From: JAAYTY01 sp964569245 | GTDB lineage: Bacteria; Fermentibacterota; Fermentibacteria; Fermentibacterales; Fermentibacteraceae | NCBI GenBank assembly: GCA_964569245.1 | Contig: CAZMTK010000001.1 | Coordinates: 1 to 64,000 of the forward strand | Direction of reading: 5' to 3' | DNA: 64,000 bases | Part shown: positions 48,861-57,969 of the stretch, piece by piece | How the letters are laid out: each line of letters starts with the position of its first letter | Position numbering within the stretch: the first letter of the stretch is position 1 | Notes under the pieces: generated by a model | The model's input: only the letters and a program-made list of their open reading frames with translations | What the model was told of the DNA's origin: nothing | Databases searched by the model: none | Translations under genes and position numbers: made by a program

Positions 48861-50315
48861 ATGAGAAGCACGAAGCGCAGGCCGCAGGAATCGTCGGCGC
48901 ACTCCCGCAGAAGGGGCGAAGCCGGGGCCGCGCTCGTCATCGTCCTTGCCGCCTCGTCGGTGGTCGCCCTTTCGGTCGCCCTCCTGCTCGGCTACGTCAA
49001 TCGCATGACCGTCGAGCAGGCCCGAAGAGAGAGCGTCGCTCAGGCGCGCCTGTCTCAGGCCAGCGCCGGGGACATGATCGAAGCGATGATGTCCTCCGGG
49101 AGGGTTCCGTTCGAGAACGGGGACGGATACCTCTTCCTGGCGGGACAGACGACACGGATCTCCTACGAGTCTTCGACCGAGCTGCCGCCGGTCAGCGTAG
49201 CCCTCTCGACCGGCTCCGGATTCGAAGGCTTCACGCCCGTCGAATCGAGCGGCACCATTGTTCTGGCCGGCGTCCGCGACGGGCGCCTCGAAGCCTGGGA
49301 GTTCGATCAGCACGAAGGCGAACCGCTGTCGGGCTCGCCGGTAGTCGTCTGCGAGGCATCCGGCGCCTGGCTCACGGCCGGATTCGGCCGTGACTCCGGC
49401 CGTCTTCTCGCAGCCGCCTCCGAAGGTCCTGCCGGCGTGACGGCCTTCCTGGTCGGCGCAGACGGATCGGTCGTCGGCGTTCCTACCGCGATCCCCTCGC
49501 TGGAGGGATTCACAAGGATGGAGGCGGGGACGGCCGGCAACCAGCCGGTTCTCATCCTGTCGGGCGAATCCTGCCCGGCTGTCGTATTCCTCCCGTCCGG
49601 CGAGGTTCTGGAGCTCCATTCGCCCCCGGGAACCTGCCCGGTGGTGACAGGGGGTTCGATCTGGCCGGCCGAGGCTTCTCTGTGCGCCTGCGACAGCGGG
49701 GCTCCAGAGCAGGTGCTCGACATCCTGCGGGGCGACTGGGACGGCGACGGCTCCGAGGACATCTGCTGGATCGCACGGAACCGGGTCTCGGTGCTCCTGT
49801 CCTCGAGCGGAACGCTCCTTGGCGACACATGCCCCGGGGCCGCTCCGGGGGCATGGGGCGACCTCGGCGGAGCCGTCGGGCTCGCCGTGAGATGGAGCAC
49901 TCCTGCGGGCATCACGGTCTGGAGGTCCTTCGAGGATGGCAGGTTCTCGTGCCTTGCAGGCGGAGGAGCCCTGGCCCTGCCCTGGGAGGGAAGGCTCTCA
50001 GGCAGCGGCGGATTCGTCGCCGGCGAGATGAACGGGGAGGCAGCGCTCTACACCTCGTCAGGCAGGCCCGTCGCCGAGCTGGGGGGCTCCCTCGAAGCGG
50101 TGCTGGACATAGACGGCGGCATGGCGGACTTCATCCTCCGCGGAGACGGCGTCTGGTCTGCAGTGCTCGATCCGGCCGACGGGCCCGGGGCATCGCACGC
50201 CTGGAGACTCACGACTCTGGAGGCTGACGGCAGGCAGGTGCTGTCCGGCCGTGTGACGTTCTCCGAGTTCCGAAGCGCCTCCGGGGCGGCGAGGCTTTAC
50301 AGGGAGGACGCATGA
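48861..50315 (+). CDS. PilX-like N-terminus with large exported domain
   Basis: A 484-residue protein. After a basic stretch, GEAGAALVIVLAASSVVALSV forms the single membrane helix typical of PilX-type minor pilins (ExGAALV pattern). The rest is a beta-rich exported domain; DWDGDGSEDICW resembles a calcium-binding FG-GAP-type loop. ATG 48861 follows the sigma-54-like site; the frame is open upstream to 48693 but that part is the AT-rich promoter region. Stop overlaps the next start as ATGA. First gene of the pilin-like operon. Confidence 0.72.
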   Translation: MRSTKRRPQESSAHSRRRGEAGAALVIVLAASSVVALSVALLLGYVNRMTVEQARRESVAQARLSQASAGDMIEAMMSSGRVPFENGDGYLFLAGQTTRISYESSTELPPVSVALSTGSGFEGFTPVESSGTIVLAGVRDGRLEAWEFDQHEGEPLSGSPVVVCEASGAWLTAGFGRDSGRLLAAASEGPAGVTAFLVGADGSVVGVPTAIPSLEGFTRMEAGTAGNQPVLILSGESCPAVVFLPSGEVLELHSPPGTCPVVTGGSIWPAEASLCACDSGAPEQVLDILRGDWDGDGSEDICWIARNRVSVLLSSSGTLLGDTCPGAAPGAWGDLGGAVGLAVRWSTPAGITVWRSFEDGRFSCLAGGGALALPWEGRLSGSGGFVAGEMNGEAALYTSSGRPVAELGGSLEAVLDIDGGMADFILRGDGVWSAVLDPADGPGASHAWRLTTLEADGRQVLSGRVTFSEFRSASGAARLYREDA

Positions 50316-50683
50316 AGAGTCCTCGCGGAAGTGGTTTCACCCTGGTGGAGGCGGCCGTTTCATCGGCTGTCCTCGTGGTCGTGCTTGGAGCCCTCTCGAC
50401 TGCGGTCTGGCTGTTCTTCAGAGGGCAGTCCGCGATGTCGCTCCGGCGCGATGCACTCGTGATAGCGGCAGCGGAGGCGTCCTCGTTCGGCGAACCCGGA
50501 TGCTATCCCGGAGTCGGCCGGAGCGAGAGGGTCGTCGAATCCGGAGGTCGCAGGTTCCTGCTCGCAACAGAGGTGTCGGAGACCTCGCCCGGGGAGAGGC
50601 AGCTCAGAGTCTCGGTGGCCGTTCCCGGCGGGGGGTCAGTGGAGCTTTCGAGGAAGTTCTATCAGACGGCGGGAGGAGATTGA
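50312..50683 (+). CDS. Prepilin-type minor pilin / pseudopilin
   Basis: A 123-residue prepilin. The class III leader is cut at GSG/FTLVEAAVSSAVLVVV: Gly at -1, Phe at +1 and the conserved Glu at +5, followed by the hydrophobic helix. The small globular part is typical of GspH/PilE-like minor subunits. It is coupled at both ends (ATGA and TGATG). It needs a PilD peptidase, which is not in the window. Confidence 0.85.
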   Translation: MKSPRGSGFTLVEAAVSSAVLVVVLGALSTAVWLFFRGQSAMSLRRDALVIAAAEASSFGEPGCYPGVGRSERVVESGGRRFLLATEVSETSPGERQLRVSVAVPGGGSVELSRKFYQTAGGD

Positions 50684-51051
50684 TGCGGACAGCGTCTTCC
50701 AGGGGGGGCGGGTTCACGCTTGTCGAGGTCCTGCTGGCCAGCGTGATCCTCGCCATTCTGATAGTGGGAGTAGGGTTCTTCTTCGGATACCTGATCGACC
50801 AGTCGGACGTCATGGACGACAAGACCAGGGCCCTTGAGCTCGCCCGCCAGGGGATCGAGGAGATGAGGACCCTTGACATGAACACGATCCCAGACGGGAC
50901 AACGGGTCCCGTCAGCTTCGACAAGTTCGATCGCTACATCACGGTTTCCTCGCCGTTCCCGAACCTCTCCAAGGCGAGGATGATACGCTGCTACGTTGTC
51001 TGGACCGGGGCAAACGGCACGGATTCGCTTTCACTAAGTACAGTGTTCTAG
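50683..51051 (+). CDS. Prepilin-type minor pilin (PilV/GspI-like)
   Basis: A 122-residue prepilin with GGG/FTLVEVLLASVILAI, Glu at +5, and a helix containing LARQGIEEMRTLD, the pattern of PilV/GspI (type I/V) minor pilins. Start ATG 50683 overlaps the upstream stop. It would join the tip-priming complex together with its neighbours. Confidence 0.85.
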   Translation: MRTASSRGGGFTLVEVLLASVILAILIVGVGFFFGYLIDQSDVMDDKTRALELARQGIEEMRTLDMNTIPDGTTGPVSFDKFDRYITVSSPFPNLSKARMIRCYVVWTGANGTDSLSLSTVF

Positions 51052-51064
51052 GCGGGTGGTGGAA

Positions 51065-54000
51065 ATGAAGAAGCGAACCTGTTCCCTTCTCGGCATGAGC
51101 CTCGTCGAGGTCACGATAGTCATCGTGGTCCTCACGGTGATCATGGCGGGCGTGTTCATGCTGTTCGTCAGCAGCACCGAGCACTTCCAGTTCGCGAGAA
51201 GACAGAACGAGCTGGACATCTCGGGCCGGATGACCCTCGACCGCATGACGAACGAGATCATCTGGGCCGGGTACATGCCGTACGGAGGCTGGGAGAACGA
51301 CGAGTGGCACCCTATGGCGTACACCGACCCCGACTCGCTCTCGTTCTACGCCGACTTCGACCCGTTCCGCAGCCTCAACAACACCGACTACAGGAACATC
51401 TGGCTCGAGGGCGACGGACACGTCCGCATAGCGGACAACTCCGGGAAGGTCCAGCTCGTGGGGGAGAACATCTTCGACCTGGACTACGAGTTCCTCGACC
51501 AGAACGCCAACGTCATCCCGTTCCCTCACGACGAGGCCGCGCGCGACCTCATCCGCCACGTGAGGATAGACCTCATGCTGGCCGACACCGTGGGCGAGGA
51601 CGTCTATCAGACGGTCCTCCACACCACGATCTCTCCCCGCAACCTCGGGCTGAACCACGAGATCAACCCGGCCTTCTTCCCGCCCAGCCCCATGGACGGG
51701 ATCATCGTCGTCAACGTGAGGGGGGTCGGCCAGATCCAGGACCCCACCGAGGACGAGCAGCTGATGATCAACCGCCTCCAGTGGCTCGGCTTCACCGTGA
51801 CCATTCTCACCGACGAGCAGCTCTACACCTACGACTACACCGACGTTGTGCTGGTGCTCCTCAGGCATCTCGAGGGAGGCAGCCACGCCAACCCCGCGTT
51901 CTTCCAGAGCCTCCCGGTCCCCATCGTCACGATGGACGCGCAGGATGCGGTGGACCTGTTCGGAATGGGCGCGGGCGAGCTGGAGACCGGACTGACGCAG
52001 ATGACCTGCAACCCGTTCTACTGGAACTGGCACCCGGTCACGTACAACCTGCCCAGCACGACCTATTCGGTGTACAGCATGGTCTCCGCCGGCAGGCAGT
52101 CCATCCTCACCAGCCCGGCGGCAGGCGACACCACCGTGATCTTCGCAGGCACTGCTGACGACTCCACCTATGCCGCAGCCGTCTGCAACGCCTACACTTC
52201 GAATGCCGACAAGCGCATACACTTCAGCGGCTACGACGCATCCGAGTACACCAGCGTACTGGGCTGGACCACCTTCCAGAACGTGATCTTCTGGGCTGCG
52301 GCCGAGCCTCCCTCGAACCAGGGCGACCCGATAACGACTCTGGAGGACTTCGAGGGGCCCGGCGTGGGCTCGCAGGAGATCACCCTCTGGCAGGACCCGA
52401 TCAATCCGACCATGACGCCCGACACGGTTCCGATCTATTACGAACCGTTCACTGACGGCACGGTCCTGAGCTGGCTGTTCGCGCCCCTCGGGGGCGGAAG
52501 GGTCTTCGTGAACACGACCGACGACTGCCTGCAGGAGGATCGGGCCGTCGCCGGCGCCGGCACCCGCGGGCTCGCCAGGCTGACGGTGGACCTGTCGGCC
52601 TACAACATGCTGACCGACGAGCTCGTGCTCTCCGCGAGGTGCAGGAGCTACGAGGGGGCGCCCGACGCAAGCGACGGCTTCTTCTTCACGGGCCCCGGCA
52701 GCGCCGACACGCTCTTCTTCGAGGGGTTCGAGGGCATGGCGAACGCCCCGGGCGACATGCAGTTCTGGGGCGATCTCTACGGGCGCTATCGCATCATCCC
52801 CACTTCCTACGGCTGGAGCAGCACCGGGCAGTTCGTCTGCTTCGACACCCGGACCGCGGGCCAGTTCGCGAGAAACAGGATGATGGCAGAGGTCAGCACC
52901 ACCGGCGTTCCCGCAGGAACGCCCCTCATGCTGAGCTTCAGGTTCCACGACCACGCCGACGAGAGCAACGCGGGAGCGGCTGGCGACTTCGTGGGCTGGA
53001 ACAGCACCGGCGTCATAGACGGGGCCGTGAACGTGCTGCAGGACCTGGCCCCCGGCTCCTACGACAATACGCTCTGGCACAGCAGGTCGGTGACCTTCAC
53101 GCCTGCGCCGCTTCCCGACCCTATCTACATCCTGTTCGGGCAGTATGGATCCCAGCAGGCGACGACCTTCACGGGCAACGACGGGATCTCGATCGACAAC
53201 GTGACGGTGACGGTTCCCGGAGACACGCTCTACACGAGGTTCGGACTGCCCAACTCGACCAACGCCTGGGAATGGGTGCACATAGACCTGGACGACGCCG
53301 CCCAGGCCTACAGCTATCCGTTCAACGCGAACTACCAGATCTGGCTGAGCCAGTACGGCAACGCACCGGTGCCCACCGGCGGGCGCCAGTGGGACGACGT
53401 GACGATCGGCAGGATCGTCAACGTGCTGTCGGTGCCTGGATGGACCCACGGCCCGATGCCGGGATTCGGCGCGACCGACGACTGGAACCCCAAGATCATC
53501 GCCCCTGTCATGGGACACTGCTGGGCCATGCAGCAGGCTTCGGGGGCCCAGTACTCGAACAGCCAGTACGCCTGGCTGCAGTCTCCCGAGGTGGCGATAC
53601 CCGCGGACATCCAGGACCCGGCTCTCCAGTTCACGCACTCCTACGCCACGCAGTACGGGAACGACGGCGGGTACGTGCAGATATCCGTGGACGGCGGGGC
53701 TTGGACCGTCATGATGCCTTCCTCGGGGCTCGACTACGACGACTCCTCCCCCGTCTCATACCCCGGCGGAGCAGGCATCCCGCTCTTCACCGGGAGCAGC
53801 GGATGGAAGACCGAGACGGCCGACCTCACGCCCTACATCGGACACACCGTGCGGTTCAGGTTCGTGTTCGGGGCCGACGCAGCCACACAGAACTCGGGCT
53901 GGTTCCTCGACAACTTCAGGGTCTACGGGATGGCAACGGGCTACGTGGTCTCCTCGATTGACTTCGAGGCGGCGAGCGTTCCCGCGCCGTGGAACTACAG

Positions 54001-54973
54001 CTTCGACGTATGGATGGCCTCCGGCGCGGAGACCAGCTTCCCCGGAAGCGGCGAATGGAACAAGGCGGCCATGACTCACGTGGTGACCAACGGGAACCTC
54101 GGCGTCAACTCCTCCGGCTGGAAGACCCTGACCCTCGACACGCCGTTCCTGCTGCCGCCGGGGCAGAGCCTCTTCATCAAGATAGAGCAGCACGACGCCG
54201 CCTGGTCGGGCTCGCCGATAAGCTGGATGTGCGACGACGCGACCGGGGTGTGCCGCTGGGCCGAGAGCTCCTCGGGAGACCCGACGTTCCTGAACCCGCA
54301 CAATCGCAGGCCGAACATCAAGGTGAACACGACGACCGGCATCCTCATCCCGGACGCCGGAGCATTCCAGCAGGACGAGATTCCTCTGAACAACAGCTTC
54401 GTCTACAGCGACGTGGAGATGATCTACACAGCCGCCGAGCTGGGCACCGAGGGCTCGGGCGGAGTCTGGACCCACGGCGGCCAGAACGACGACTGGGAGA
54501 TCGGCACGCCGATGATCCTGACCGTAGATCCGCCCCTCACGCCGGAAAACGGCATGAACATCGCCGGGAACGACCTGACGGTCGACGGCTTCTACTTCGC
54601 CGACGAGAACGCCTGGCTCGTCTCGCCCGCATACGCCATGCCGCCGAGCGGCATGTACGACAGCGTGAGGGTGTTCTACGACAGGTGCGTGAGGCTGGCC
54701 GGCAACGACTTCGCCTCGGTCTTCATCGCCTTCGACGACGATCAGACCCCGCCGGTCCCGAACTCTCCCGACTGGCTCGAGGTGCGGACCTACGTCGGAG
54801 AGAACCAGGACCTGTGGGAGAACGAGATGGTGGACCTGACCAGCGAGTTCCAGGACGCCTGGACCGCCGGCAAGGCCTACTACTACATAAGGTACTACCT
54901 GTTCTCCGGCTTCTGGCTGGAGCGCGGCGGCTGGAACCTGGACAACATCCAGTTCTTCGCCACGCCGCTGTAA
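51065..54973 (+). CDS. Giant prepilin with multiple beta-rich ectodomains (PilW-like)
   Basis: A 1302-residue protein. The N-terminus is a prepilin: LLG/MSLVEVTIVIVVLTVIM with Gly -1 and Glu +5, then a PilW-like segment (FARRQNELDISGRMTLDRM). An alpha/beta region (~215-410) may be a flavodoxin- or ThuA-like domain (GIIVVNVRG, FTVTILTDEQL). Several beta-sandwich segments of MAM/jelly-roll type follow (EGFEGMANAPGDMQFWGD, DGISIDNVTV, WFLDNFRVYG, GWNLDNIQFF). Typical minor pilins are 150-400 residues, so this is exceptionally large. ATG 51065 has GGTGG upstream. Confidence 0.75.
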   Translation: MKKRTCSLLGMSLVEVTIVIVVLTVIMAGVFMLFVSSTEHFQFARRQNELDISGRMTLDRMTNEIIWAGYMPYGGWENDEWHPMAYTDPDSLSFYADFDPFRSLNNTDYRNIWLEGDGHVRIADNSGKVQLVGENIFDLDYEFLDQNANVIPFPHDEAARDLIRHVRIDLMLADTVGEDVYQTVLHTTISPRNLGLNHEINPAFFPPSPMDGIIVVNVRGVGQIQDPTEDEQLMINRLQWLGFTVTILTDEQLYTYDYTDVVLVLLRHLEGGSHANPAFFQSLPVPIVTMDAQDAVDLFGMGAGELETGLTQMTCNPFYWNWHPVTYNLPSTTYSVYSMVSAGRQSILTSPAAGDTTVIFAGTADDSTYAAAVCNAYTSNADKRIHFSGYDASEYTSVLGWTTFQNVIFWAAAEPPSNQGDPITTLEDFEGPGVGSQEITLWQDPINPTMTPDTVPIYYEPFTDGTVLSWLFAPLGGGRVFVNTTDDCLQEDRAVAGAGTRGLARLTVDLSAYNMLTDELVLSARCRSYEGAPDASDGFFFTGPGSADTLFFEGFEGMANAPGDMQFWGDLYGRYRIIPTSYGWSSTGQFVCFDTRTAGQFARNRMMAEVSTTGVPAGTPLMLSFRFHDHADESNAGAAGDFVGWNSTGVIDGAVNVLQDLAPGSYDNTLWHSRSVTFTPAPLPDPIYILFGQYGSQQATTFTGNDGISIDNVTVTVPGDTLYTRFGLPNSTNAWEWVHIDLDDAAQAYSYPFNANYQIWLSQYGNAPVPTGGRQWDDVTIGRIVNVLSVPGWTHGPMPGFGATDDWNPKIIAPVMGHCWAMQQASGAQYSNSQYAWLQSPEVAIPADIQDPALQFTHSYATQYGNDGGYVQISVDGGAWTVMMPSSGLDYDDSSPVSYPGGAGIPLFTGSSGWKTETADLTPYIGHTVRFRFVFGADAATQNSGWFLDNFRVYGMATGYVVSSIDFEAASVPAPWNYSFDVWMASGAETSFPGSGEWNKAAMTHVVTNGNLGVNSSGWKTLTLDTPFLLPPGQSLFIKIEQHDAAWSGSPISWMCDDATGVCRWAESSSGDPTFLNPHNRRPNIKVNTTTGILIPDAGAFQQDEIPLNNSFVYSDVEMIYTAAELGTEGSGGVWTHGGQNDDWEIGTPMILTVDPPLTPENGMNIAGNDLTVDGFYFADENAWLVSPAYAMPPSGMYDSVRVFYDRCVRLAGNDFASVFIAFDDDQTPPVPNSPDWLEVRTYVGENQDLWENEMVDLTSEFQDAWTAGKAYYYIRYYLFSGFWLERGGWNLDNIQFFATPL

Positions 54974-54986
54974 AGGAGGTGGGGAG

Positions 54987-56504
54987 ATGAGCCACCACGG
55001 AGAAAGAGGGGTCGCGCTGGCCCTGGTGGTGATCTGCATATTCGTCCTCTCCATCCTGGCCGCGGCGGTGTACATGCTGTCGCAGACGAACATCACTTCG
55101 CAGGAATGGAACGAGGAGCGCCTGCAGGCTCGCTACACCGCCGAGGGCGGGTGCAACCTCGCAGTGCACATGATCATCGGAGGTGCGTCGGTCCCCGGGG
55201 GGGACACGACGCGCCTCTTCATACCCCAGCCTCCCGATTCGGGCTGGTACGAGATGCCCGGCGACGACATGGGGCTGGTCATGGTGGTCGTGGACCCGGA
55301 CAGCGACAACGCCAGCGTGGCGGAGGGTAACGCCTATGGCATCAGGGCGCTCGGAATGGAGCAGGCGCCCGATGCCGACTACACCTACGGCGTCGAGACC
55401 ATGGTCATCCCCGAGAACTTCGCCAGGTTCGCGACGTTCCTGAACCAGCCTCCCCTCGGCGGGTTCTACGGCGACGGCTACAGGTTCGACGGCCCGTTCT
55501 TCGCGAACGGCCCCATCTGCATGTGGAGCGGAAGCGCCTCGAGCGACGACGACATCTGGTTCTACACATTCGAGCTGGCCAGCGACTTCTACTACTACTC
55601 CACGGGTGCCGCCTCCAACCCGCAGTCCAGCCCGATCTATGCCAACCTGTCGGTGCAGCCCGACGAGCGCATGGTGCTGGGAGAGCCGTACTGGTGCCTG
55701 GGTGTCGACCCGATACCGTTCGGGCCGGGCGAGGTGAACTGGCAGGACGCCAGGGACGCCGCGATCGCAGGCGGCCTCTACTTCCCCAACGGCGCCCTGC
55801 CCAGCGGCACCCGCATCATCATCAAGAACGACACGCTGATAGTCAAAACCTCGAGCGTTGCGGCGGAGCAGGACTTCTACATCGGCGGGCTTGCCAACCC
55901 GGTGGTGTGGATCGACAACAACGCAGGCGACCAGATCTTCATAAAGAGCATGCCGCCCTATGTCAGCGGCACGACCCCGACGAGCCCCAACGGGCTGAAC
56001 ATGGGGCTCACCATCGGCACGAACGGCAGCATCGTAGCCTTCGGTCCCCTGCAGTACTACAACCGCGACATCGAGGATCCCGACAACGACATCATGCTGG
56101 GGCTGCTGTCCGTGTACGGTGATTTCATCATAGCCTCGGATCCCGACTGCACCGGCAGCCCCGACCCGTGGCCGGACCCGTGGAAGTCCGTCACCAACGC
56201 CGACGTGGAATACGACTGCGTGGTCATGGTCCTCGACGGGGACTTCCACGCAGTCCAGTACTGGCTTCCCTATCCTGCCGCGGACTTCATGATCATGGGC
56301 GGCTACATAGTGGACACCGAGGGCTACACGACCGTGTACTACGGCCCCGGGAACTTCGGGGGATACCTGACCTCGATCTTCTACGACATCAGGCTGCTCT
56401 CGATGCATCCGCCCTTCTTCCCGCAGACGGGTCGCTGGGACACCGTCTTCTGGGAGGAGAGGCCGGATCTGAACGAGGAGAACATCTTCTGGAACAGGTA
56501 CTAG
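54987..56504 (+). CDS. PilX-like protein with large exported domain
   Basis: A 505-residue protein with GERGVALALVVICIFVLSIL as the membrane helix preceded by the PilX-type RG motif, a coiled stretch (NEERLQARYTAEGG), and a large beta-rich C-terminal domain. It shares layout and sequence with the next gene (for example HPPFFP...W near the C-terminus of both), so the two are paralogues. Start ATG 54987, 13 bases after the giant prepilin, with GGAGG upstream. Confidence 0.75.
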   Translation: MSHHGERGVALALVVICIFVLSILAAAVYMLSQTNITSQEWNEERLQARYTAEGGCNLAVHMIIGGASVPGGDTTRLFIPQPPDSGWYEMPGDDMGLVMVVVDPDSDNASVAEGNAYGIRALGMEQAPDADYTYGVETMVIPENFARFATFLNQPPLGGFYGDGYRFDGPFFANGPICMWSGSASSDDDIWFYTFELASDFYYYSTGAASNPQSSPIYANLSVQPDERMVLGEPYWCLGVDPIPFGPGEVNWQDARDAAIAGGLYFPNGALPSGTRIIIKNDTLIVKTSSVAAEQDFYIGGLANPVVWIDNNAGDQIFIKSMPPYVSGTTPTSPNGLNMGLTIGTNGSIVAFGPLQYYNRDIEDPDNDIMLGLLSVYGDFIIASDPDCTGSPDPWPDPWKSVTNADVEYDCVVMVLDGDFHAVQYWLPYPAADFMIMGGYIVDTEGYTTVYYGPGNFGGYLTSIFYDIRLLSMHPPFFPQTGRWDTVFWEERPDLNEENIFWNRY

Positions 56505-56508
56505 AAGC

Positions 56509-57918
56509 ATGAAGCCGGGCAGGGGACCGGGATCGGAAAGAGGCGCGGTGCTCGCGATGGCCGTGGTGCTGGGAGGCGTGCTTGCCATCCTCGTAACGGC
56601 CGTGTACGTGATCTTCCAGAGCAACAGCGCGCACTGGCGCTACAACCAGAACAGGGTGAGGGCCGAGATGGCTGCCGAGGCCGGAGTGAGCCTCGCCATG
56701 CACACACTCGAGCTCGAGAGCACCGTTCCGGCCGGTTCCCTGCCTTTCAGCATGCCCGGAGACTCCGCCCAGTGGATGAGCCTTCCCTCGGGAGACCAGG
56801 TGTGGGTCGTCATAGATCCGTCGGACCAGAACGACCTGCCCCTCCGCATAGGGGCCGTGGAGATCCGCGCTCGCGGCATGTCCCGCGGCGTGGTCCGTGA
56901 CGTCTGCGTCCGCGCATGCCCGGAGTATCCCTCGATGTTCGCGCTTCTCACGGACGACGGTGTGCCGTCGGGATTCCTGGAGGACGGATGCCGCCTCGGC
57001 GGAGCGCTCCACTCCAACGGGCCGATCCACTTCTCCAGCGTTTCCCCCGACTCCTCCGAGGACCCCTGGGTGGCGTCCGCCACCACAACCGGCGCGGGCG
57101 GTTTCTACTTCTGCGACGCCGGCCGGTGCGACGAGCCCCATCCAGAGGGAAGCCGGGTATGGGTGAGGCCGTACATGCGGCACAGGCAGGGCAAGCCCTA
57201 CTGGAGCGCGTCGGCCGACAGCGTGAGTTTCCAGCGCCTTCGCGACTGGTTCGGCGGACTGGACGCCGAGGCCTACGCCCAGGGGTCGGTGATAAGGGGG
57301 GCCAGGAGGGTCCTGCTCGACGGAGACAGAGTGGTCTGGCGGGACGACCCTCTCGAGACCCCCGACACACTGAGCCTGGAGGGGAGGAGCATCGTCTATC
57401 TCCAGTCGGGATTCTCGCCGGTCTACATCAAGTCCATCAGGCAGATCGCGAGACCCCTCACGCTGGTCTCCAGCGGGCCGCTCTACATAATGGGCCCGGT
57501 CTCGTCCAGCGGCGCCAGCAACGGCGCGCCCTTCGCCGTCGTCTCCATGGCCGGCATCTGGATAGCGGAGGATCCCGACGAGGTCGGAACGCCCGACTGG
57601 AACTGGCCCTGGAACATAGATACGAACAGGCATCTGACGATAAGCGCCTTCGTCGCCTGCCCGACTGGCTGTCTCCAGGCCGAGTCTCCGCTCTCGGGGA
57701 GCGGCGGCTGGGCCCTGAACATCACAGGCGGGCTTCTTCAGAAGCGGATGGGCACGGTGGGAACGCCGCTTTCGGGGTACGACATCGCCGTCTCCTGGGA
57801 CGAGGGCTACGGCTCCTATCATCCGCCGTTCTTCCCGTGCCTGGAGCGCTGGAGGATGACCTCGTGGGACGGAGATCCCGATTATGGCGAGAGGTATATG
57901 GATGACAATATGTTCTGA
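56509..57918 (+). CDS. PilX-like protein, paralogue of the preceding gene
   Basis: A 469-residue protein with SERGAVLAMAVVLGGVLAIL as the membrane helix, YNQNRVRAEMAAEAGVSLA as the following coil, and a beta-rich region ending in YHPPFFPCLERW, like its neighbour at 54987. Cys pairs in CPEYP and CDAGRCDE suggest disulfides outside the cytoplasm. It starts 5 bases after its paralogue. Confidence 0.75.
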   Translation: MKPGRGPGSERGAVLAMAVVLGGVLAILVTAVYVIFQSNSAHWRYNQNRVRAEMAAEAGVSLAMHTLELESTVPAGSLPFSMPGDSAQWMSLPSGDQVWVVIDPSDQNDLPLRIGAVEIRARGMSRGVVRDVCVRACPEYPSMFALLTDDGVPSGFLEDGCRLGGALHSNGPIHFSSVSPDSSEDPWVASATTTGAGGFYFCDAGRCDEPHPEGSRVWVRPYMRHRQGKPYWSASADSVSFQRLRDWFGGLDAEAYAQGSVIRGARRVLLDGDRVVWRDDPLETPDTLSLEGRSIVYLQSGFSPVYIKSIRQIARPLTLVSSGPLYIMGPVSSSGASNGAPFAVVSMAGIWIAEDPDEVGTPDWNWPWNIDTNRHLTISAFVACPTGCLQAESPLSGSGGWALNITGGLLQKRMGTVGTPLSGYDIAVSWDEGYGSYHPPFFPCLERWRMTSWDGDPDYGERYMDDNMF

Positions 57919-57969
57919 CTTCAAGGAGAAGGCCTCAGGGAACAACCCGATGTCGAGAGGTGAGGAAAG

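Noticed and set aside
50939..53638. Long minus-strand open frame (~900 codons) opposite the giant prepilin
   Set aside because: The translation is His/Val/Gly/Arg-rich noise without motifs, the expected result of GC-rich third positions on the other strand.
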